This document shows positions 1 to 6,663 of a DNA stretch of 12,201 nucleotides, one piece after another. A model generated the notes under the pieces. That model saw nothing but the letters and a program-made list of their open reading frames with translations, searched no databases and was not told where the DNA came from. Numbering within the stretch: position 1 is the first letter of the stretch; the number at the start of each line of letters is the position of its first letter. The position numbers and the translations under genes are program-made. This DNA comes from Treponema sp. (GTDB lineage Bacteria > Spirochaetota > Spirochaetia > Treponematales > Breznakiellaceae): assembly GCA_031255615.1 (NCBI GenBank), contig JAIRSD010000082.1:1-12201 (forward strand). Reading direction: 5' to 3'.

Positions 1-16
1 CCCCCCCCCCCCCCCC
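1..16. repeat. 16-nt poly-C homopolymer at the window edge
   Basis: The window opens with sixteen consecutive C residues (poly-G on the minus strand), and its true length cannot be seen because it touches the edge. It falls in the Gly-coding frame of the putative gene starting at 36. It may be a natural, slippage-prone homopolymer; poly-G tracts are known phase-variation elements in some treponemes. It may also be a sequencing or assembly artefact, since no-signal poly-G is a known error of two-colour sequencing and tends to appear at contig ends. Confidence 0.9.
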
Positions 17-36
17 TCCAGTTCAAAATGTGTCAT
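1..36 (-). CDS. Start of an unidentified gene, truncated at the left window edge
   Basis: On the minus strand an ATG at 36-34 opens a frame reading MTHFELE followed by five Gly codons made entirely of the poly-G tract at the window edge. A Shine-Dalgarno-like AAGGGGA (47-41) lies 4 nt upstream, and a candidate promoter lies about 45 nt further upstream. These three signals in the right order suggest a genuine start. Only seven non-repeat codons are visible, so no family can be named. A second ATG at 40-38 runs into a stop after five codons and is less likely. If the poly-G is an assembly artefact, only the first seven codons are reliable. Confidence 0.35.
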   Translation of the reverse strand, partial: MTHFELEGGGGG

Positions 37-78
37 ACATTCCCCTTCTGTTTTACACAAAAAACCCAACATACGGAC

Positions 79-107
79 AGGGTAGCACAGAACAGGGTCT
101 CGGTCAA
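79..107 (-). promoter_or_regulatory. Putative sigma70-type promoter for the gene at the left edge
   Basis: On the minus strand TTGACC (107-102, five of six matches to TTGACA) is followed after exactly 17 nt by TACCCT (84-79, three of six matches to TATAAT). Transcription would start near position 72, leaving a leader of roughly 35 nt before the Shine-Dalgarno sequence and ATG at 36. The -10 element is weak. Support comes from the optimal spacing, from the A-tracts directly upstream of the -35, and from a start codon with a ribosome site downstream. Confidence 0.5.
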
Positions 108-110
108 CTG

Positions 111-146
111 TTTTTTGTCTCTTTTTTAAAATTTTTTGACATTTTT
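111..146 (-). promoter_or_regulatory. Four helically phased A-tracts upstream of the -35 box
   Basis: On the minus strand A-runs of 5, 6, 6 and 6 nt occupy 146-142, 137-132, 127-122 and 116-111. Their centres are about 10, 10 and 11 bp apart, matching the helical repeat. Phased A-tracts are a recognised cause of intrinsic DNA bending, and A-rich DNA just upstream of -35 can act as an UP element. The last tract ends 3 bp before the TTGACC hexamer. The stretch is strikingly AT-rich against the GC-rich genes around it. Its role as a promoter enhancer is inferred. Confidence 0.6.
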
Positions 147-161
147 ACGCCGGGCGCGGCC

Positions 162-1511
162 TCAGGGCTTGCGGAACAGGGCCCCCTGCCGGGAAAGTTC
201 CTGTTGCAGCAGGCCGGGGTCCAGCCGGTCCAGGTCAATCCCCTGACCGGCGGCCAGGACCGCGGCAATCCCCGCAGCCTGCCCCAGGGCCATGGCGGTG
301 GCGGTGATGCGGAGGGAGGCCAGGGCCTCATGGGTGGCGCTGACACAGCGGCCCGTGACCAGAAGGTTGCCGATCTCCCCGTAGAGGGCCCGGTAGGGAA
401 TTTCGTAGCAGTTGTCCCGGTCCCCCGGCTTCCAGTCCAGATCCTTTCCCCCCGGATCGTGGATGTCGATGGGAAAGGCCCCCAGGGCGACGCTGTCGGG
501 GAAGGTCCTGCCCTCCCGGATATCCTCCGCCCCCACGGTTATCCGGCCCCTGATCCGCCGGGATTCCCGCACCCCTATCTGGGTTCCCAGGGCGCTCAGG
601 AAGCTCCCCGCAAAGCCGGGGATGTACTTTTTGAGGAAGCCCAGGGTCTCCGCCGCCTGCCGCCTGCCCTCCCTCTCCGCCGCGTCCAGGTCCGCCGCCC
701 CGACGGCCCGGCGCCGCAGGACCCTGGTCATATTGACCAGGACCTCGCCGGGCCGGAGGCCCTGAAAGAAGAGCGCCCGGTCCCGGGGCACGCCGAATTC
801 GTTCCGTTGCCGGGCCTCCTCCACGGCCCGGAAAAAACCGGAAACCGCCAGGTAGGGCATGTTTTGTATGTCGCCAATCCCCGGATCCAGGACGAACTGG
901 GAGGGTTCCGCCGCCATGGCCTGCCGGATCCTCGCCATGTCCACGCCCCCCACCTTGAAGATCAGGGTCATGGGCTGGGCCAGGCCGTCGCTTTCCCGGC
1001 CCTCGGAGAACTCCATGCCCCCCAGGGCGGCAAGATCGCCGTCCCCGGTGGCGTCAATAAAGTAGCCCGGCCCGGAACTTCCCCCGCCCCCCTTGTTGAC
1101 CCAGCGGATCCCCCGGATTCGGGGGCCCTCCCGGTCCACGGCATGGACAAAGCTGTGAAAAAGGGTGGTCACCCCCGCCCCGCTCAGCAGATCCTCGTAG
1201 ACCAGCTTGAGGCACTCGCTGTCCACCGGGGTAATGGAGGAGGCCACCCCCAGGGGATCGGGGATATGCCCCAGGGAACCCCCCGCTTCCACCAGCCGGT
1301 CGACGATCTCCTGGGCTATGCCCCGGATTATCTGCCGCTTCCCGGCGTGGAAGGTCATCAGGGGGCTGACCAGGGCGGCCGTGTTCATGCCCCCGGGAAA
1401 GCCGTAGCGTTCCAGCAGCAGCACCCGGGCGCCCATCCGGGCGGCGGCAATGGCGGCGGCGCAGCCCGAGGGCCCCGCGCCGGCCACGACGATGTCGGCG
1501 GCGCTAGTCAT
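162..1511 (-). CDS. FAD-dependent oxidoreductase (FAD_oxidored type), last gene of the operon
   Basis: A 449-residue flavoprotein, probably cytoplasmic: no signal peptide is visible. The N-terminal Rossmann motif GAGPSG is at residues 11-16, with the ribose-binding Glu at about 34. FPGGM (38-42), DATGDGDLA (153-161), GVRESRRIRG (313-322), DIH (349-351) and the C-terminal FAD-binding stretch starting at GRCVSATHEAL (387-397) and ending in GQAAG (410-414) follow in the order usual for the FAD_oxidored (PF12831-like) family. Members oxidise or reduce small organic molecules; the substrate here is unknown. The ATG overlaps the DUF4127 gene's end by 8 nt, and no strong Shine-Dalgarno is visible, so translation is probably coupled. 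It is complete and the best preserved of the four flavoproteins along with the one at 6664-8004. No convincing intrinsic terminator follows. Confidence 0.9.
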   Translation of the reverse strand: MTSAADIVVAGAGPSGCAAAIAAARMGARVLLLERYGFPGGMNTAALVSPLMTFHAGKRQIIRGIAQEIVDRLVEAGGSLGHIPDPLGVASSITPVDSECLKLVYEDLLSGAGVTTLFHSFVHAVDREGPRIRGIRWVNKGGGGSSGPGYFIDATGDGDLAALGGMEFSEGRESDGLAQPMTLIFKVGGVDMARIRQAMAAEPSQFVLDPGIGDIQNMPYLAVSGFFRAVEEARQRNEFGVPRDRALFFQGLRPGEVLVNMTRVLRRRAVGAADLDAAEREGRRQAAETLGFLKKYIPGFAGSFLSALGTQIGVRESRRIRGRITVGAEDIREGRTFPDSVALGAFPIDIHDPGGKDLDWKPGDRDNCYEIPYRALYGEIGNLLVTGRCVSATHEALASLRITATAMALGQAAGIAAVLAAGQGIDLDRLDPGLLQQELSRQGALFRKP

Positions 1512-3012
1512 AGCGGTTCCGGCGGGGCGCGCCCTCTATTTCGATATCCCCCTCAAAGACGCGGGGCCAGGGAAGGGAAAAACGAAAGTCCAGCCGGGGG
1601 ACCAGGGCCTTGAGCTCCCCGAATATTTCCCGCTCCACCTTCTCCTTGGCCGATCCCAGGTTGTACACGTTGAGGCCCTCCTCCTTGAGCCGGGCCTCAA
1701 TGCGGGGACGGACCAGGGACTGGTACAGGCAGTCGTCCAGGTAACGTTCCAGGGTAAAGACGGAACTCCCGGCCGGGGAAAGGCCGCGCCGCTCCGCCCG
1801 GCGGCGGGCGGAAAGCTGGCAGAGGACGGTCCCCAGGGAGTTGGAGGCGGTGTTCCAGCCCGCGTAGGCGTGGATGATCCGGTGGGGGAAAATGCCCCGC
1901 AGCACGGGGAAGCCCAGCAGCTTCCGTTCCCGGAGCTTCCGCGCAAAGGCCAGGTGGCCGCCGTTGGCGTAGGCCGCGTCCAGGATCCCCAGGCTCTTGC
2001 CGGCGTCCAGGAGGCCTTCGATTTTGGAGACCATTTCGTCCAGCTCCGCCCCGTCGTAATCGGGCCCCTCGAACTGGGCCGGGGCATTCCGCTGGACGCC
2101 GGTTTTGGGGCCGAGGATCAGGAGCCGCAGGGGGGAATCCCCGCCCCCGGGGATCATGCCGCAGGCCCGCGCCTGGCTTTCCACGTTCTGTTCCAGGGGC
2201 CGGTCCTCATAGGCGGCGGTCATCCCCTCCCCCCGGGGATTGAGGAATTCCCAGTGGAGGGAGGGCGGATTCCCCCCGTTCAAAACGCGCCCCAAGAGCA
2301 GCAGGGCCCCCTCGTCCGCACCGTTATGGATAAAGAGCCGGGCCCCGGGGGCGGCCCGTTCCGCCAGGATCTTCTGTTCGGCCCCTTGTATGCCGCCGGG
2401 GGAGCTGTCCTCCTGGAGCAGGGTAAGGCAGTCGATGCTGTTCCCGTTCAGCAGATCCACGGCCCCGCAATTCACCCGGTGGTTCCGCTCCAGGGCCCCC
2501 AGGTAGGCCCCCAGGATTTCCCCGGGGATCCGGTCTTCCAGCTCCCGGTACCGGGGATCCCCCAGGCCCTTGAGCCGGGAGTACTCGTTCAGCAGTTCCC
2601 AATAACGCCGGCTTTTTTCGTCGGTCGTGGTAATGGAACCGCGCATGATCACGGAAAAGGCGAAGATTGTAAGACGGGGGTTCAGGGCCTTGAGTTTGGG
2701 TATGATGTCCAGCCGGGAGAGGGCCTCCGGGGACCCGGCGGCCCGGGAGGCGATGAGCCCCCCGTAGCAGAGCATGTCCAGGGACAGGATGAGGTATTCG
2801 CTTTTCAGGGCCGCCTCCAGGAGCCACTCGTCAATATAGGGAAGCCAGGCGGGACGGGTAAAATAATCCAGGTAGAGCCGGTCCGGCAGCCGGAGGTTTT
2901 CCCCGGCGGCCCGGGCCAGGGCCAGGGGAAAGCGGGTGTTGCAGGGCCGGGAGTCCAGGGGAAGCAGGGAAATTTTCAAGCCCCGGTCCGGGTTTTGTCC
3001 CCCCTCAGACAC
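1504..3012 (-). CDS. DUF4127 family protein
   Basis: A 502-residue protein that I recognise as DUF4127 from its opening LLPLDSRPCNTRF (residues 16-28), the segment LSLDMLCYGGLIASR (76-90), NGADE (230-234) and YAGWNTASNSLGT (383-395). Length is close to what I expect for the family. The biochemical function is unknown. Conserved Asp, Arg, Asn and His clusters suggest an enzyme, but this is inference. There is no signal peptide or membrane segment, so it is likely cytoplasmic. The chosen start is GTG at 3012, which overlaps the upstream TIM-barrel gene by 8 nt (GTGTCTGA). An internal TTG (residue 12), directly before the conserved block, is the alternative start. It overlaps the downstream flavoprotein gene by 8 nt as well, so all three should be co-translated. 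Confidence 0.88.
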   Translation of the reverse strand: MSEGGQNPDRGLKISLLPLDSRPCNTRFPLALARAAGENLRLPDRLYLDYFTRPAWLPYIDEWLLEAALKSEYLILSLDMLCYGGLIASRAAGSPEALSRLDIIPKLKALNPRLTIFAFSVIMRGSITTTDEKSRRYWELLNEYSRLKGLGDPRYRELEDRIPGEILGAYLGALERNHRVNCGAVDLLNGNSIDCLTLLQEDSSPGGIQGAEQKILAERAAPGARLFIHNGADEGALLLLGRVLNGGNPPSLHWEFLNPRGEGMTAAYEDRPLEQNVESQARACGMIPGGGDSPLRLLILGPKTGVQRNAPAQFEGPDYDGAELDEMVSKIEGLLDAGKSLGILDAAYANGGHLAFARKLRERKLLGFPVLRGIFPHRIIHAYAGWNTASNSLGTVLCQLSARRRAERRGLSPAGSSVFTLERYLDDCLYQSLVRPRIEARLKEEGLNVYNLGSAKEKVEREIFGELKALVPRLDFRFSLPWPRVFEGDIEIEGAPRRNRYD

Positions 3013-3688
3013 AGGCGTCCATCGCTTTTCTGAATTCCCCCGTGACCCTGCCGAACTCCCCGGGGCTTTTCCCGGCGGAAATGGCCCCTATCATGATGGC
3101 GGAAACGCCGGCCTCGTAAAGCCGGGCCGCCTCCCCAGCGGCGATCCGTTTCTGGGTGGGAACCACCACGGGAATATCCAGGGCCGCGGTTATGTTCTTG
3201 TAGGCCGCCAGGTCCCGCAGGTTAAGGGGTTCCCCGTAGTGCTCCGGGGGGACGATGGAGGCCTCGAAAATATCCCCCAGGGAGGCAAGGGCCCTGATCA
3301 TGTCCGGGCCATAGGAACCGTCGGCGGCCAGCATCCGGGTGATCCCCGCCTCCAGCAGCCGGACCGGCGCGTGGTGGCCGTATATCGAGACAAAATCGAA
3401 ACCGGCGGCCAGAACCTTTTCCAGATCCGCCGAGGCCGCCGCCGGATCCGCCCCCAGCATGATCCCCACCGGCCCGGGGGCCCGGGCCAGGATCTCTTCC
3501 AGGCGGGACCGTTCCTCGTCAAAGGTGCCGAACTGAAGGCCCCCGGCCCGGTGCTTCACGTTGATGTGGATCTTCACCGCGTCCGCCCCCCGGTCCCAGG
3601 CGGCGGCGGCCAGGAGGGGATCGTTCGCCGGAAGGCTGGCGATCAGGGCAAAGCGTTTTTCCAAGAGGGCGCGGAATTTTCCCGCCAT
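3005..3688 (-). CDS. TIM-barrel protein of unrecognised subfamily
   Basis: A 227-residue soluble protein with a full set of eight predicted beta strands alternating with helices: FALIASL (13-19), AVKIHIN (37-43), GPVGIMLG (72-79), FDFVSIYG (97-104), TRMLAAD (117-123), FEASIVPP (141-148), IPVVVPT (172-178) and VSAIMIGAI (195-203). The late strand-7 and strand-8 pattern resembles phosphate-binding barrels such as NanE-like epimerases, thiamine phosphate synthase or indole-glycerol-phosphate synthase-like folds, but I cannot assign a family. Candidate catalytic residues are Lys39, His41, His105, His106, Glu142 and Lys180 at strand ends. The start is ATG 3688, preceded by a perfect AAGGAG at 6 nt; a GTG at 3703 lies 5' of that site and is less likely. 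It begins 1 nt after the flavoprotein stop and overlaps DUF4127 by 8 nt. An aldolase, epimerase or isomerase role is inference. Confidence 0.8.
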   Translation of the reverse strand: MAGKFRALLEKRFALIASLPANDPLLAAAAWDRGADAVKIHINVKHRAGGLQFGTFDEERSRLEEILARAPGPVGIMLGADPAAASADLEKVLAAGFDFVSIYGHHAPVRLLEAGITRMLAADGSYGPDMIRALASLGDIFEASIVPPEHYGEPLNLRDLAAYKNITAALDIPVVVPTQKRIAAGEAARLYEAGVSAIMIGAISAGKSPGEFGRVTGEFRKAMDACV

Positions 3689-3689
3689 G

Positions 3690-5258
3690 TTATACTCCTT
3701 CACCGGCGGGGAAACTGAGAATCTGTCCCCCCCTTAGCAGCGTTTCTTTCAAGGTTTCGTAGGGCAGATCCTGGAGAGGACGATTCTCCTCCGCCGCGAG
3801 AACCGAGGCGGCGGCGGCGCTTTGCCCCAGGACCATAAATACCGGCTCCATCCGGATTGAACCGTAGGTGCTGTGGCTGGCCGAAAGACAGACCGGCACC
3901 GTAAGGTTGGCGCACTCCCCTTTCTTCGGAAAAAGGGCCCGGAGCTGTATGGCGTAGGGAGACCGGACAGGAACCCCGATATCCCCCTCGTTCTGGACAA
4001 AACCGCCGGCATCCACGTAGCGGTGGGTGTTGTGGGAATCCAGATGGTAGGAACCCATGCCCACGCTCTCCTCCGCCGGGGCGTCTCCCAGAATTTCCGG
4101 TTCGGTGATGGTGTGTTCCCCCCGCATCCTGCGGGCCTCCCGGATATAAAGCTGGTGGGGCCAGTTGCCGTTGTCGGTAAACTCGTCGGCCGCCAGGCCC
4201 CAGGCGTTGTTCCGCTCCCTTATGTCCCGGGGAATTCGCGGATCGGTGCGGAGAAAATACAAAAGCCCCCGCTGGTACTCCTCGTGCTCCGCCAGGATCG
4301 AAAGCCGCCGCCGGTAAGAGGCCTCCGGATAATCGTCACTCATGCCGATATAATCAAAATTCACCGGCCCGTGGTTGTTGGTGTCGGTCTTGCGGTTGGG
4401 GATACGATCGTATTTGTCAAAGTAGCCGTTCCAGCCGGCGGCGGCCAGGCGTCCGAGGATCTCATAGACCGCCGGATCGTAGCCCGCCGGTTTGGCGATG
4501 GGCGTCATATTGGCGGCGTGATCGGTCATGCAAAGACGGAAACAGTAGGCCTGTATCCGTTTGTCCGCCTCCCCGTATTCCCCCGGGGGCCCGCCGTCCA
4601 CCAGGGGCAGGAGGCCCCCGGCGCTTTCCCCCTCGATCAGCCAGGGATCGATTTTCTGCTTAAAGTAATGATCGTGATGGAAGGTACCGGTTTGTACGCC
4701 GTTCCACTTTTCGTTGTACTCCCGGTTGGCCTCCCTGCCCAGGGTGTAGGACACCCCGGCGGCGGCCAAAAGGTCCCCCTCGTAGCCGGCGTCGATAAAC
4801 TGCTTTCCCCGGTAGACGGTTCCGCTCAGGGTCGCCAGGGAACGGATAATGTTTCCCTCCTTCACCAGCCCCCGGGAGCGGTTAAGGTATTCCCCGGTCC
4901 GCAGTTCCACTCCATATTCCGCCAGGAGATCGAGAAAAACCTTCTCCGCCAGGCGGGGCTCAAAGCACCAGGCGGTCCTGCTTTCATCATCAATGGCGCG
5001 GTGCCCCTGCCCCCGGTTGGCAAAATCTTCCCGCCTTTCCCACTTCCAGGTTTCGGGCTTCCGGTACTCCAGCCAAAGACGGTGGTAGAACTCCCTGGCC
5101 AGGCCGCCGATAACTTTACTGTTGCCCGTGTCGGAAAAACCCAGGCCGTTGGCGGAAAGCCCCCCCACATGTAGATCGGGGCTCACCAGGATCACCGATT
5201 TTCCCAGCCGCCTGGCCTCCACCGCTGCGGTAACGCCCGCAGAAGTCCCGCCGTACAC
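3690..5258 (-). CDS. FAD-dependent oxidoreductase, long form, with an apparent 2-nt frame lesion at its start
   Basis: A long flavoprotein: 522 residues from GTG 5258, or about 530 if the 5' end is restored. From GTG 5258 it shows GGTSAG (3-8), HVGGLSANGLG (30-40), DAGYEGDLLAAAG (156-168), YIREARRMRG (371-380, the counterpart of GxRESRR) and the C-terminal block CLSASHSTYGSIRMEP (457-472) with LGQSAAAA (477-484). This resembles the large FAD_oxidored proteins sometimes mislabelled xanthan lyase; the substrate is unknown. The GTG start would remove the first Rossmann strand. An ATG at 5284, with AAAGGA 7 nt upstream and 18 nt after the previous stop, reads MIREAD, and the other frame continues IIVYGGTSAG. 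Removing one AT from ATAT at 5266-5263 joins them perfectly. It may therefore be a frameshifted gene or a sequence error. Confidence 0.82.
   Translation of the reverse strand: MYGGTSAGVTAAVEARRLGKSVILVSPDLHVGGLSANGLGFSDTGNSKVIGGLAREFYHRLWLEYRKPETWKWERREDFANRGQGHRAIDDESRTAWCFEPRLAEKVFLDLLAEYGVELRTGEYLNRSRGLVKEGNIIRSLATLSGTVYRGKQFIDAGYEGDLLAAAGVSYTLGREANREYNEKWNGVQTGTFHHDHYFKQKIDPWLIEGESAGGLLPLVDGGPPGEYGEADKRIQAYCFRLCMTDHAANMTPIAKPAGYDPAVYEILGRLAAAGWNGYFDKYDRIPNRKTDTNNHGPVNFDYIGMSDDYPEASYRRRLSILAEHEEYQRGLLYFLRTDPRIPRDIRERNNAWGLAADEFTDNGNWPHQLYIREARRMRGEHTITEPEILGDAPAEESVGMGSYHLDSHNTHRYVDAGGFVQNEGDIGVPVRSPYAIQLRALFPKKGECANLTVPVCLSASHSTYGSIRMEPVFMVLGQSAAAASVLAAEENRPLQDLPYETLKETLLRGGQILSFPAGEGV
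3695..3700 (-). promoter_or_regulatory. Shine-Dalgarno site that decides the TIM-barrel start
   Basis: AAGGAG on the minus strand lies 6 nt before ATG 3688. It sits inside the last codons of the upstream flavoprotein, whose TAA stop (3692-3690) is 1 nt from that ATG. This favours the 227-residue product over the longer GTG-initiated reading. Confidence 0.8.
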
Positions 5259-5302
5259 AATAATATGTCCGCTTCCCGAATCATGTCGCTTTCCTTTGCC
5301 CG

Positions 5303-6657
5303 CTAGGTCCGGGTCATTTTTTTGCTCAGTTCTTTTTGGGGAAGGTAGGCCCCCGCTTCCCGCAGCGTTTCTACCAGTTGTTCCGTATCCAGATCGCCGG
5401 CGGCCTGGCCCGTTCTAAGGGACTGGACCGCCGCGGTTCCGGCGGCCTGTCCCATCATGGCGGCGGCGGGCATCACCCGGATTGAACCGTGGACCTTTAC
5501 GTCGCTGGAGTTGCAGCGTCCCGCGACCCAGAGATTCTCGAAACCCCGGGGCACCAGGATGCCGTAGGGTATGCCGAAGCACTCCCCCGGATTCAGACGG
5601 TCGCTGCCAAAACATTCCCTCACCAGCCGGTCGTATTCCTCCCGGGAGCAGTCGTAGGGGTGAATGTCCACGAACTTGTTGAAAACCCCGATCTGATCGG
5701 GAAACTGGCGGCGGGCCATGTAATCGTCAAAGTTGAGTTCGTACTCGCCCACAATGCGGCGGGATTCCCGGATCCCCATGACCGGCGCGGTCAGGGCCAG
5801 TTCCATGTCCGCGCAGCTGGGGGAGTGTTTTTTCAAAAAGCGCTCGTTGTCCCGGGCGATTCTTCTCCCCAGGATCATGCCTTCGGTAAGATCCCTTACC
5901 TTGGCCGCCCGGAGGCCGAAGATGTGGCCACCGTTGAGGTAGCCCAGGGTGTTCCCAATTTGGGAGATGCCCACCAGGTGACGGTCGCACTGGATAAAAT
6001 TGCCCGCCGCGTATTCTTCCTCAATAAGTTTGACCCCTTCGGGATTCTGAAATCCGACGTTCTCTTTTGACCAGTCCAGGTTGGAAAAAAGGGCCGCCAG
6101 GGTGGAAGGCATGATCTGTTCCGTATCGATCCCCGCCTCCCGGTAGGAGGCGCCGCAGAGCCGGGAGAGGACGGCGTCCCCCGTGGCGTCGATAAAGGTC
6201 TTGGCCCGGACGTACTCGTAGCCCTCAATGCTGTTCAGAACGATCCCCTTAACCCGGCGGCCCTCCACGTCCGCGTCTATGACCCGGGTAAAAAAGCGGA
6301 GCTCCACGCCGGCCTGCAGGGCCAGCTCGTCCAGGACCAGCTTCAGGCCCTCCACGGAAAAGGGAGTCCAGCGGTGGTACATTTTCCGCCAGGTGTCGGG
6401 ATCGATTCCGGGCTTTAAAAAGCCCCGGCGGTAAAGGGTCTCCACCAGCTCCCGCATGAAGCCCCCCACCAGCATCTTTTCGCCGTCCGCCATGGGATCA
6501 AAGGCGCAGACCAGCCCCGAGGTTCCCATGCCCCCCAGGCAGCCTGCCGCCTCCACCAGTAAAACTTTTATTCCCCGCCGGGACCGCCGCCGGCTACCGC
6601 CAGGTCGTATTCCTCCCCCACGGGGATGGTTCTTTTCAAGGTATAGGTTTCAGCCAT
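5303..6657 (-). pseudogene. FAD-dependent oxidoreductase with its FAD-binding loop interrupted by a deletion frameshift
   Basis: ATG 6657, 6 nt after the previous gene's stop, reads MAETYTLKRTIPVGEEYD then LAVAGGGPGG, a normal Rossmann start, but hits TAA at 6570-6568. A second frame carries on as RRGIKVLLVEAAGCLGGMG and stays open to TAG at 5305-5303. Counted from GTG 6556 that frame is 417 residues with DATGDA (123-128), GIRESRRIVGEY (261-272), DIH (297-299) and GRCNSSDVKVHGSIRVMP (346-363) ending in GQAAG (369-373). Compared with its intact neighbour at 6664-8004, about ten residues (helix 1 after GGGPxG) are missing and the frame shifts. Any product begun at GTG 6556 would lack the dinucleotide-binding loop, and no ribosome site supports that start. 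The rest looks conserved, so the lesion is recent or an assembly error. It belongs to the same family and operon as the other flavoproteins. Confidence 0.75.
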
Positions 6658-6663
6658 GGTACA

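Noticed and set aside
122..161. Intrinsic terminator after the last operon gene
   Set aside because: There is only a 4-bp GCCG/CGGC stem (160-149), and on the transcript it is followed by A-runs, not a U-run. I do not see a convincing terminator.
30..1613. Long plus-strand open frame of 527 codons
   Set aside because: It lies antisense to a complete flavoprotein with clear motifs; its translation is Pro/Gly/Arg-rich with no recognisable domain, which is typical of an antisense shadow in GC-rich DNA.
1450..3033. Long plus-strand open frame of 527 codons antisense to DUF4127
   Set aside because: The opposite strand encodes a recognisable family and good overlaps with its neighbours; this frame shows only compositional bias.
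3873..5174. Plus-strand open frame of 433 codons
   Set aside because: Antisense to the long flavoprotein, without family motifs or a convincing ribosome site.
3690..5258. Xanthan lyase annotation
   Set aside because: Similar long FAD_oxidored proteins often carry this label, but the visible motifs are those of a flavoprotein oxidoreductase, and no polysaccharide-lyase feature is seen.
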